Assembly: GCA_021778575.1 (NCBI GenBank)
Contig: JAJYCH010000119.1
Location: forward strand, 1-9,313
DNA: 9,313 nt
Source of the DNA: Planctomycetota bacterium
GTDB lineage: Bacteria; Planctomycetota; Planctomycetia; Isosphaerales; Isosphaeraceae
Direction of reading: 5' to 3'
Below the pieces are notes generated by a model, which saw nothing but the letters and a program-made list of their open reading frames with translations, made no database searches and was not told the DNA's origin. Made by a program: the position numbers and the translations under genes. Shown here piece by piece: positions 1-6,618 of the stretch. Each line of letters begins with the position of its first letter. Positions within the stretch are counted from its first letter, which is position 1.

Positions 1-212
1 CAGGTTCTCCATAAAATTCGGTAGGAGACGAGTGATCTCCGCTGGGATTGATGGCAAGATCAAGCCAGGTCGACGCCTGCGTCAACGACGGAACCCGTTG
101 CCAGGATCGAAACGACCCGTCGCTCATCATGACACTTGCGACGAAACAGCCCACTTGCGATTGTGGAGCCAGTCAGCGACCGTGTTCCTGGTTTCTCGGG
201 AGTCTCCTACCG
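1..212. other. Upstream region with no supported gene
   Basis: Open frames run through this stretch on the plus strand. The in-frame extension of the downstream gene (from a TTG at 48) would add 55 residues rich in Cys, Pro and Arg that do not resemble the start of a TIM barrel, so I treat it as non-coding leader. A TAAAAT at 12-17 could be a -10 element, but any -35 partner would fall at or outside the window edge. A 5-base inverted repeat (24-28 with 36-40) is too short to mean much. Confidence 0.5.
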
Positions 213-1235
213 ATGCGGATCGGTTTTGACGCCTACACAATCGAGCATCGGAGACTTTCGGTCGAGGCGACCCTGGAATTTGCCAATGACCATCGGCTCG
301 ATGGCGTCCAGTTTCTTGATCCCTCGGTTATCGCCCCCGACCTGTCCCACGAGCGACTTGAGGAAGTGCGACTGCTGGCCTGCCAGAAGGGTCTCACGCT
401 CGAGGTCGGGCTTCCCTCGCCCAATCCCTATCGACGCCCGAGAACCGAAGCTCGGCCCCTCACCGCCCAGGATCTTGCCGGCGAACTGATCCCGCACGTG
501 ACGGCCGCCGCTCAGCTCGGATGCCACCATGCTCGGGTGTATATCGGCGATCGACACGACCGTTTTCGGACCGATGTGCGCTGGTCCGACCAGCTTGAGG
601 CCACTCAGAGCGTCGTAAAACGTCTGGAGCCGGCTTTACGCGAACTGGGCGTGGCCCTGGCGATCGAGACGCACGCGGACGCGACCTCGACAGAGATCCG
701 ACGTTTTCTGGACGTTTTTGAGCCGGAAATCATCGGAGTGACACTCGACACCGGGAATTTGCCGATGCGGCTGGAAGACCCGCTCGGGGCACTCGAAATT
801 CTGGCCGACCGGGTTCTGGCCGTCCATGTCAAGGACGCTGTGCTTGCCTTCACACCGCGAGGTCTGTGCTGGCAGGCCCGACCCGTGGGCTCGGGGATTT
901 TGCCGATGCCGGATCTGCTGAGTCTGCTTCACCGCTCCAACCCATCGCTCATGCTTTCCATCGAGCTGCATCCCAGGACATACGACCTGCCGATTTTCGA
1001 TAAGGAATGGTTGGCGTTTTTTCCTGATTTACATCCCGAATCACTCGCCGCCGTGGTGAGGCTTGCCGCTAAATGCGAACGGCGCTTCGCCGAAGGTTCG
1101 CTGGTCCGTCCGGAGCTTGTTGAATCGATCCCTTGGGCCGATCGCGACCTCGACTGGCTGGCCAGCTCGGTCGGCTATCTCCGGGCGCTCGTCGCGATGC
1201 TCGGGCGATTCGAGGAGCCGGGATCGAAACGGTGA
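213..1235 (+). CDS. Sugar phosphate isomerase/epimerase-like TIM-barrel protein
   Basis: A 340-residue protein of the xylose isomerase-like TIM-barrel superfamily, which includes sugar epimerases, inosose dehydratases and endonuclease IV relatives. Such enzymes usually use a divalent metal to isomerise or epimerise a ketose or polyol in the cytoplasm; the substrate here cannot be read from sequence. The typical metal-site strands are present in order: IETH (E152, H154), TLDTGN (D179, N182), AVHVKD (H205, K207, D208) and SIELH (E251, H253). The motif RPVGSG (about 223-228) fits the usual R-x-V/P-x-G-x-G segment after the HVKD strand. I chose the ATG at 213 because the barrel starts there (MRIGFDAYT) and GGGAG lies about 10 bases upstream at 198-202; longer in-frame starts add an atypical Cys-rich leader. 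The C-terminal 80 or so residues after the last metal ligand are a lineage-specific tail. The gene converges on recN with only 34 bases between stop codons. Fold call is firm, exact reaction unknown. Confidence 0.85.
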   Translation: MRIGFDAYTIEHRRLSVEATLEFANDHRLDGVQFLDPSVIAPDLSHERLEEVRLLACQKGLTLEVGLPSPNPYRRPRTEARPLTAQDLAGELIPHVTAAAQLGCHHARVYIGDRHDRFRTDVRWSDQLEATQSVVKRLEPALRELGVALAIETHADATSTEIRRFLDVFEPEIIGVTLDTGNLPMRLEDPLGALEILADRVLAVHVKDAVLAFTPRGLCWQARPVGSGILPMPDLLSLLHRSNPSLMLSIELHPRTYDLPIFDKEWLAFFPDLHPESLAAVVRLAAKCERRFAEGSLVRPELVESIPWADRDLDWLASSVGYLRALVAMLGRFEEPGSKR

Positions 1236-1245
1236 ACAACCGGAT

Positions 1246-1267
1246 TTCGTCGATGGCTTGCGACGAA
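1246..1267. terminator. Inverted repeat between convergent stop codons
   Basis: TTCGTCG (1246-1252) pairs exactly with CGACGAA (1261-1267) around an 8-base loop, and three T bases follow on the plus strand. It sits exactly in the 34-base gap between the stop of the TIM-barrel gene (1233-1235) and the stop of recN (1270-1272), where a shared terminator would be expected. The stem is short and the T-run is weak, so function is inferred from position. Confidence 0.3.
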
Positions 1268-1269
1268 TT

Positions 1270-2967
1270 TCAACGAAGTCCGCGGGCCTCGATCAACATC
1301 GACAGAGCTTCCTGACGCGTTCCTTCCGCGGCGGACTCTCCACGGAGCATTGCCGCGATTTCCTCGACACGCTCCTCCTCGGCCAGGGGAGTGATCATCG
1401 TCCGGGTCCGACCCCGGTCGGTCTGCTTGCGAATGATCCACTGGTGAGTCGCGTAGCTGGCGATTTGCGGAAGATGAGTCACGCAAATCACCTGATGGTG
1501 TTGCGCGAGGTCCGCCAGCTTTCGACCGAGTGCCGCTCCAAGTCGGCCGCCGACTCCGGTGTCGATCTCGTCGAACACCAGCGTTGGGACAGGATCGGCC
1601 GCCGCAAGTGAAGTCTTCACGGCAAGCATGACGCGCGACATCTCGCCGCCCGATGCGATCTTGCGCAAGGGCCGGGGATCTTCTCCGGGATTCGGGGCGA
1701 ACAGAAATTCCACTCGGTCCACGCCATGGTCCGGACCGGCCGAAGTGAAGGGATTCTCGGCGAACGGCTCGGATTCGATCGAGATCGTCAGCCGGGCCTG
1801 GTCGAGGCCAAGGCCCTTCATCTGCGCGCGGACGGCTCGGGCGAATTTCTGGCCGACGCGATCTCGGGCCGTGCTCAAGGCCGCTCCGGAATCGCGGACC
1901 TCGGCCCAGGCCTCCGTGATCGGGGCATCGAGCGCCACCAGGCCGGCGTCGAGTCCGTCGAGACGGGCGAGCTTCGACTCGATTTCCGCGAGACGTCCGG
2001 CCAGGTCGTCAGCCGAACACCGAAACCGGGTGGAGAGTCGGCGATAGAGTGCCAGTCGTGTTTCAACCTCGTCGAGTCGGCTAGGGTCGTCGTCGACATG
2101 CTGGGCAAACTGGCGGAGTGCGTAAGCGATCTCGCGGGTCTCGTCGGCGAGGCGTGAGAGATCGGCGGATGCGTCGGCAAATTCCGGCACGGCCTCGCAG
2201 AGCGGTGCGAGCTTTCGAGCGACCTCTTCCAGAAGCCCTTGCGCCGATCGGTCCGATTCGTAGAGACAGGCATAACCAGCGAGCGCGGCCGAACGAACCT
2301 CATCGGCGTTTGCCAGTCGGTGCGCTTCGCGGACGAGGTCGTCGTACTCGCCAATCTGGGGTTCGGCCTGGGCGAGTTCGTCACGCTCGAACGTCAACAA
2401 GGCCCGTTCGCGTTCCAGATTCGCGGCGTCGATCAGTAACCGCGACCGCCGATCGAGCAGACACTGATGGTTTTTCCGATGACTCTGATAGGTCTCCCGA
2501 AGCGATCCCAGATCACCAAAGGCGTCGAGTAAATCACGCTGCCGCAAGGGGTCGAGTAGCGCCCGGGTTTCCTGCTGGCCGTGGATGTTCACCAGACGTT
2601 CCCCGAGCGTTTTCACGGTCGAGAGCGGCACGGGCAGGCCGTTGACATGGCAAACCGACCGTCCTTGCGCGGAGATCCGCCGGGTCAGAATCATCTGGTC
2701 GTCATCGATTGCTCCGTCGAGGATGGCTTCAAGGTCGGATCTGAGCGAGGGTGCGCCGAGATCGAAGACGGCGGAGGCCCGGGCTTCCTCTTTCCCCTTG
2801 CGAACCAGTTCGCTCGAAGCCTTACCGCCGAGAACCAGGCCGAGCGCGGTGAGGAGTAGGCTCTTACCGGCACCCGTCTCGCCGGTCCAGGCACAGTAGC
2901 CCGATTTCAGGTCGATCCTCGCGTCTTCGATCAGCGCGAGGTTCTGGACACAAAGTTCGCGGAGCAC
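1270..2967 (-). CDS. recN: DNA repair protein RecN (SMC-like ATPase)
   Basis: A 565-residue RecN, close to the usual 550-570. RecN is a cytoplasmic SMC-like ATPase that acts at double-strand breaks with RecA in recombinational repair. The N-terminal head opens with a typical start (MLRELCVQNLALIEDARIDL) and the Walker A motif GETGAGKS at 29-36. Residues of about 150-370 are charged and leucine/arginine rich, as expected for the coiled-coil arms. The C-terminal head carries the ABC signature SGGEMSR (439-445), Walker B LVFDEIDTGVGG (about 463-474) and the switch strand CVTHLPQIA (495-503). All catalytic motifs are intact. The start codon is GTG, placed by an excellent Shine-Dalgarno 10 bases upstream. 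The esterase and methyltransferase genes lie upstream in the same direction, with a 45-base gap to the esterase, so recN is probably the last gene of that unit. No SOS box was recognised just upstream. Confidence 0.97.
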   Translation of the reverse strand: MLRELCVQNLALIEDARIDLKSGYCAWTGETGAGKSLLLTALGLVLGGKASSELVRKGKEEARASAVFDLGAPSLRSDLEAILDGAIDDDQMILTRRISAQGRSVCHVNGLPVPLSTVKTLGERLVNIHGQQETRALLDPLRQRDLLDAFGDLGSLRETYQSHRKNHQCLLDRRSRLLIDAANLERERALLTFERDELAQAEPQIGEYDDLVREAHRLANADEVRSAALAGYACLYESDRSAQGLLEEVARKLAPLCEAVPEFADASADLSRLADETREIAYALRQFAQHVDDDPSRLDEVETRLALYRRLSTRFRCSADDLAGRLAEIESKLARLDGLDAGLVALDAPITEAWAEVRDSGAALSTARDRVGQKFARAVRAQMKGLGLDQARLTISIESEPFAENPFTSAGPDHGVDRVEFLFAPNPGEDPRPLRKIASGGEMSRVMLAVKTSLAAADPVPTLVFDEIDTGVGGRLGAALGRKLADLAQHHQVICVTHLPQIASYATHQWIIRKQTDRGRTRTMITPLAEEERVEEIAAMLRGESAAEGTRQEALSMLIEARGLR

Positions 2968-2977
2968 GGCTCGAATT

Positions 2978-2982
2978 CCTCC
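2978..2982 (-). promoter_or_regulatory. Ribosome binding site fixing the recN GTG start
   Basis: GGAGG on the minus strand, 10 bases before the GTG at 2967-2965. It supports the non-ATG start, which also matches the conserved RecN N-terminus. Confidence 0.75.
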
Positions 2983-3012
2983 GTAAAAAGGCCGGGCGTC
3001 TCGGTCGGGCGA

Positions 3013-3789
3013 TCAGCCCTTCTTCGCGGCCTCTCCCCCTAACTTTAGGTTCTTGACGTGAAACGTGATGGCTTCGCGGACGTGCGAATCCCAGTAAGCC
3101 CAGTTATGGGAGCCGGGATATTCGGCGTACTCGTGGGCGAACTTCATCTTTTCGAGTTGCTGATGAAACGATCGATTCTGGTCGAGCAGGAAATCCTCGG
3201 TCCCGCAGTCAATCCGGAGCGAGGGAATTCGACCGTGGTCGAGAGTCTCGATGATCGCGAAGGGATCTTCCGGGCCGCCGGAGGGGCTCTTGCCGAAGAT
3301 CCTCGTGAATTCCGAGCTCAACTGCTTCGATTTTTCGAGGTCGCCCCGGAGAAAGCCGAGTGCTCCGGAATGAGAGTTCACGCTGGCGAACATCTCGTGA
3401 TGCTTCAGGCCAATCTTGATCGCGCCGTAGCCGCCCATCGAAAGCCCGCCAATCGCCCGACCGCCGCGCTCGGCCTTGACGGGAAATGTCCGGTCGACCA
3501 GGCCGATGATATCCTTGATCAGGTCATCTTCATGGGCGTATCCCTCAACCGCGTTCGTGTACCAACCGCGACCGCCGTCAGGCATGACAACCATCAAGGG
3601 GAGGTTCTCGACATAGCGTTCGATACTGGTCCGACGCTGCCAGATGGTGTGATCGTCCGAGAGACCGTGAAGCAGGTAGAAAACCGACCAGGGCCGAGCA
3701 ATCTTGGGGTCGTCGGGAAAGATCACGTTGACCGACGACGCCTTGCCCAAAGAATGACTGAAGTAATTGATCGTTGCGAAGGCCATCAT
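3013..3789 (-). CDS. Alpha/beta-hydrolase esterase (esterase D / tributyrin esterase-like)
   Basis: A 258-residue serine esterase of the putative-esterase family (Pfam 'Esterase', with esterase D/S-formylglutathione hydrolase and EstA tributyrin esterase). Visible parts are the oxyanion-loop HG at 41-42 (LLHGLSDDHTIW), the nucleophile elbow GLSMGG with Ser117, an acid candidate Asp199 in DCGTEDFLLDQN, and His228 in YPGSHNWAYW. The catalytic triad is therefore complete. No signal peptide is evident, so a cytoplasmic enzyme is likely. It should hydrolyse short acyl or aryl esters; the natural substrate is not predictable. Two ATGs begin the frame; the Shine-Dalgarno core GAGG is 4 bases from the first and 7 from the second, so translation may begin at 3786 and give 257 residues. 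The gene starts 19 bases after the methyltransferase stop, suggesting translational coupling or at least cotranscription, and recN follows 45 bases downstream. Confidence 0.9.
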   Translation of the reverse strand: MMAFATINYFSHSLGKASSVNVIFPDDPKIARPWSVFYLLHGLSDDHTIWQRRTSIERYVENLPLMVVMPDGGRGWYTNAVEGYAHEDDLIKDIIGLVDRTFPVKAERGGRAIGGLSMGGYGAIKIGLKHHEMFASVNSHSGALGFLRGDLEKSKQLSSEFTRIFGKSPSGGPEDPFAIIETLDHGRIPSLRIDCGTEDFLLDQNRSFHQQLEKMKFAHEYAEYPGSHNWAYWDSHVREAITFHVKNLKLGGEAAKKG

Positions 3790-3791
3790 TT

Positions 3792-3797
3792 CACCTC
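3792..3797 (-). promoter_or_regulatory. Ribosome binding site of the esterase
   Basis: GAGGTG on the minus strand inside the 19-base gap after the methyltransferase stop. Spacing favours the second of two consecutive ATG codons (3786-3784) over the first (3789-3787). Confidence 0.6.
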
Positions 3798-3808
3798 TTC
3801 CAGGCCAA

Positions 3809-5518
3809 TCAAATCCGTTTCGGGCGAGCGGGACGAACCGACCACTCCTGTCCCCAATGGGGCTGCCAGCGATCCGCTAATCCCGCTTCGGAAAGAATCG
3901 CGAAAAGGTTGATGCGCTGGAGTAGCTTCTTGGTAACCGGTCGCTTGGAATCAGGAAAGATCAGCGAGTCGAGCAAGCTCAGAACCACGGGGCCGTTCAG
4001 GACCTGCACCAATAGTTCCGCCTGTTCCTCGGTCCCGCAGGGCAAGAAGTAACACGTGTCATCGAGTAGTTTCGGTCGGCCGGCGACCGGGTCGAGCCGA
4101 CGGAACCGAGGTTTCTTGTGCAGACCCGAGATGCCGACCTTGAAGGGGGCGAAGGTGTAGTCCCCCACGCCAAACATCGCGAACGGGGGGCGACCGCGAT
4201 AGATCGATGACTTGCGACCAGTAAAAACCTCTCGATGTTGCTGGAGATAGGCCCAGAGCCGAGGGGCTCGCCGTTCCAGATCCGCCGTGTCGTCGCCGAG
4301 CCGGGTCTGGGTGACAATCACGCCGAGCAGCGGCCGTTCGCGACGAGAACCGGCCAGGTCCGTCCCTTTTTCGAGCGGATAAACGTATTCCGGCTCAACC
4401 TCGACGACCTGGCCAAGTCGATTTCGCAAGGAGCCGTCCGGACTCTGGATCAGTTCCATGATGGCCGATGCGTCGTGCTTGATCCCTTGACGCCACTGGA
4501 GCGGACACTCACCGTCGGCAAACGCGACCCGATTGTAACTGGCCTGGTTGGCGATGATCGGACCATCTCCGAGCCCGAGTATCGACTCCGGAAGTGTCGC
4601 CGCGAGATCGCTGAACACCTCGGCTGTCGTTGCTTGCCGACCTCCACCGACCTCGACCCGAAATAAACAAGCGTCAACGGCGGCCGAAAACCAGCGTTTC
4701 GCGTCGATTTTCCAGAGACTTGCCCGGATGATCGGCAGCTTATCCCGGGCGATCGATCCCAGGATCGTTCGAGCGACGGCGGTCTTGCAAAGTAACGCAA
4801 TCGTCGGCCGCTCGTCGGCGAGTTCGCGAATCAGCTTGATCCAGATAGCCTCGGAGATATCAAAGTTGGATTCTCCGGTGAGTGCGTCGATCCCTCGATG
4901 ACGCCGATGATTCGTCCGGGCAGGACCGTTCTGGCCTCCCGTCGCTCCCAGGCCAGCCGTCGTGACCCAGGGAAGGTTCCCCACGACCAGGAGCGGGCCG
5001 GAACTGGACCAGTTGAGGTCATGCCGAAGGTCGACTCCAAAGAGGTCGGCCATCGTGATCTGGACCCGGGTCGGACCGGTTGGATCGACGATTGATCGAG
5101 CGATCGCGGCATGTTCGGCCTGGATTTCGAGACCGAGAATCTCAGCAGGAACCTGGTCACGATCCAGTATCCCGGCGATGAAGCGTCCGATTCCACACGT
5201 TGGTTCGAGAACGCGAGATGGTGGCTCGGCGAAGCCGGCGAGCACGTCAAGGATCGCCGACACCAGCGCCGGGGGCGTCTGGAAGTCGCCGAAATTCTTG
5301 CGTTGCGCTTTTCGGGTCAGAGCCAGGGACATCCGAGCCTCGGAGCATATTGCGTCGCCAAATGGATTGATCGGACTGATTATGAGCCTCTCGCGCACTG
5401 AACGCAAGAACAGACTCAAGAATTCGGTGAAGGCGGTTCTCTCCCGATCAATCAGGTCCGCGACCGACCAGCGCCCTCGTCCCTGCTGGCGAATCGGATC
5501 GTTTCCCGGTACCATCAT
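3809..5518 (-). CDS. N6-adenine DNA methyltransferase (Eco57I/HsdM-like), apparently orphan
   Basis: A 569-residue class I SAM-dependent DNA methyltransferase, predicted to transfer a methyl group to N6 of adenine at a specific DNA site. Motifs run in the gamma-class order X-I-IV: NFGDFQTPPALV (75-86) matches the motif X 'F-x-TP' segment, VLEPTCGIGRF (103-113) is the SAM-binding motif I, and VVGNLPWV (178-185) is the catalytic N-[LP]-P-[WFY] motif IV. ESNFDIS (216-222) follows, as in Eco57I-type enzymes. The C-terminal half (about 330-540), with KKPRFRRLDP (468-477), DDTCYFLPC (486-494) and FPDSKRPVTKKLL (521-533), probably holds the target recognition region. No restriction nuclease or specificity gene is adjacent, so it looks like a solitary methyltransferase; a remote partner cannot be excluded. 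The start is uncertain: two ATGs open the frame (5518, 5515) with only a weak AAGGG, and a later Met at residue 63 (5332) would still keep all motifs. It leads the esterase-recN unit and is divergent from the 5564 gene. Confidence 0.88.
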   Translation of the reverse strand: MMVPGNDPIRQQGRGRWSVADLIDRERTAFTEFLSLFLRSVRERLIISPINPFGDAICSEARMSLALTRKAQRKNFGDFQTPPALVSAILDVLAGFAEPPSRVLEPTCGIGRFIAGILDRDQVPAEILGLEIQAEHAAIARSIVDPTGPTRVQITMADLFGVDLRHDLNWSSSGPLLVVGNLPWVTTAGLGATGGQNGPARTNHRRHRGIDALTGESNFDISEAIWIKLIRELADERPTIALLCKTAVARTILGSIARDKLPIIRASLWKIDAKRWFSAAVDACLFRVEVGGGRQATTAEVFSDLAATLPESILGLGDGPIIANQASYNRVAFADGECPLQWRQGIKHDASAIMELIQSPDGSLRNRLGQVVEVEPEYVYPLEKGTDLAGSRRERPLLGVIVTQTRLGDDTADLERRAPRLWAYLQQHREVFTGRKSSIYRGRPPFAMFGVGDYTFAPFKVGISGLHKKPRFRRLDPVAGRPKLLDDTCYFLPCGTEEQAELLVQVLNGPVVLSLLDSLIFPDSKRPVTKKLLQRINLFAILSEAGLADRWQPHWGQEWSVRPARPKRI

Positions 5519-5563
5519 GCCCTTGGCTTCGGTCGATCCGTTGCAAACCAGACCTCTCGGACG

Positions 5564-5788
5564 ATGGCGATGACTGCCCGGACCGCGGTGACCTTCCGAC
5601 TGTTTGGCCCGTTGATCGAAGTGATCTGTCTGATCTTTCTTCTCAAGATCCGCGATCAGGGGCGTACTTTTGTGGGGATTCCCCTCGAATATCCCCTCTA
5701 TCTGGGGATGGGGATCGGGTTCGCGTTCGTGGTCGCCGGCCTTGTTTTTTCCCGACCAACACCGCGGCCGCCCCGCGATCTTGATTGA
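5564..5788 (+). CDS. Small membrane protein with two predicted helices
   Basis: A 74-residue protein I do not recognise. Two hydrophobic stretches are visible, roughly residues 11-27 (FRLFGPLIEVICLIFLL) and 45-62 (YLGMGIGFAFVVAGLVF), joined by a short loop with KIRDQG, and followed by a Pro/Arg-rich tail. It is likely an inner-membrane hairpin protein. Translation could begin at the first ATG or at the ATG two codons later (5570); neither has a strong Shine-Dalgarno. Its stop lies 11 bases before the yhhQ start, and the yhhQ ribosome binding site overlaps its end, so the two are probably cotranscribed and perhaps translationally coupled. It is divergent from the methyltransferase with only 45 bases between start codons. 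Support comes from hydrophobic pattern, operon position and tight spacing; there is no function call. Confidence 0.7.
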   Translation: MAMTARTAVTFRLFGPLIEVICLIFLLKIRDQGRTFVGIPLEYPLYLGMGIGFAFVVAGLVFSRPTPRPPRDLD

Positions 5789-5799
5789 AGGAATCCGCG

Positions 5800-6582
5800 A
5801 TGAGTATCCAGGGGGAAGAGACCTCCCAAGATCAGGGGTTGATCGAAAAGATCCTCGAAGTCGACCCGGATGCCGATTTTGCCGGCAAGGGCGGTCCCCG
5901 GACGTACAAGTATTACGACTTCATCATGGCGGCGTTCTGTACGATCCTGATCTGTTCCAACCTGATCTCGGCGCAGAAGCGAGTGATGCTCGACCTCGGC
6001 GGCTATTCATTCGTGTTCGGCGCGGGAGTCCTTTTTTTTCCGATCAGCTATCTGTTCGGCGATATTCTGACGGAGGTTTATGGGTACGCTCGATCCCGGA
6101 AGGTGGTCTGGGCGGGGTTCTCGGCAATCATTTTCGCCTCGGCGATGAGTACGATTGTCATCTACCTTCCGGCCGACCCGAAGTGGACCGGTCAGTCGGC
6201 GTTCAAGACCGTCTTTGGTAACGCTCCTCGGGTGGTCGTGGCCTCGATCACCGCGTTTTTCGTGGGTGAATTCGTCAACTCGTTCGTCCTGGCCAAGATC
6301 AAGGTGAAGACCTCGGGGCGCTGGCTCTGGATGCGAACGATCGGCTCGACGATGGTCGGTGAGCTGGCGGATTCGTTGATCTTTTATCCGATCGCGTTTC
6401 TGGGAATCTGGGATCAGCAGCGGTTGACCCAGGTTCTGATGACCAATTATTGCTTGAAGGTCGGCTGGGAAGTTGTCGCCACGCCGTTGACCTACAAGAT
6501 CGTCGGCTTTCTGAAGCGTGCCGAGCATGAGGACTATTACGACGTCGGCACCGACTTCACGCCGTTCTCGTTGAAGACATGA
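5800..6582 (+). CDS. yhhQ: Queuosine precursor transporter, YhhQ/VUT family
   Basis: A 260-residue integral membrane protein of the YhhQ (DUF165, VUT) family. Family members import queuosine precursors (preQ0/preQ1, in some lineages queuine) used to modify the wobble base of GUN-anticodon tRNAs. The family core is clear: FFPISYLFGDILTEVYGY (79-96), followed by the basic RSRKVVWAGF (98-107), FFVGEFVNSFVLAKIKVKT (153-171) and the signature IGSTMVGELADSLIFYPIAF (181-200). About six membrane helices can be drawn, near 40-58, 70-88, 104-122, 143-165, 181-203 and 215-237. The N-terminal 35 or so residues are a hydrophilic extension and the C-terminus is acidic. The ATG at 5800 is preferred over an upstream in-frame TTG (5785) because AAGGA lies 7 bases before it. 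It is the middle gene of a probable three-gene unit with glmS following after 36 bases. No queuosine biosynthesis gene or preQ1 riboswitch is visible in the window. Confidence 0.92.
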   Translation: MSIQGEETSQDQGLIEKILEVDPDADFAGKGGPRTYKYYDFIMAAFCTILICSNLISAQKRVMLDLGGYSFVFGAGVLFFPISYLFGDILTEVYGYARSRKVVWAGFSAIIFASAMSTIVIYLPADPKWTGQSAFKTVFGNAPRVVVASITAFFVGEFVNSFVLAKIKVKTSGRWLWMRTIGSTMVGELADSLIFYPIAFLGIWDQQRLTQVLMTNYCLKVGWEVVATPLTYKIVGFLKRAEHEDYYDVGTDFTPFSLKT

Positions 6583-6604
6583 TTGAGCTGGTTTCGTCGG
6601 ATCA

Positions 6605-6610
6605 GGGAGG
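6605..6610 (+). promoter_or_regulatory. Ribosome binding site fixing the glmS start
   Basis: GGGAGG lies 8 bases before the ATG at 6619. It decides against the in-frame TTG at 6583 and places the catalytic Cys directly after the initiator Met. Confidence 0.85.
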
Positions 6611-6618
6611 TCCAACCG

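Noticed and set aside
48..212. A 55-residue N-terminal extension of the TIM-barrel protein from TTG at 48
   Set aside because: The extension is Cys-rich and unlike the family; the barrel's first strand begins at the ATG at 213, which has a GGGAG upstream.
2968..3012. A possible terminator or attenuator before recN, with GC-rich sequence followed by TTTTT on the minus strand
   Set aside because: I could pair only four bases with a long loop, which is not a convincing hairpin; the T-run alone is not enough.
3058..3912. A 284-codon plus-strand open frame antisense to the esterase and the end of the methyltransferase
   Set aside because: It lies opposite a gene with a complete catalytic triad and good start; long antisense frames are common in high-GC DNA, and its translation shows no domain.
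4962..5573. A 203-codon plus-strand open frame antisense to the 5' part of the methyltransferase
   Set aside because: The translation is Arg/Ser/Pro-rich low-information sequence opposite the conserved methyltransferase motifs; a shadow of the real gene.
6583..6618. A 12-codon longer GlmS start at TTG 6583
   Set aside because: GlmS needs Cys directly after the initiator Met for its glutaminase activity, and GGGAGG is ideally spaced for the ATG at 6619.
6583..6618. A glmS ribozyme or riboswitch upstream of glmS
   Set aside because: Only 36 bases separate yhhQ from glmS, far too short for the ribozyme core.
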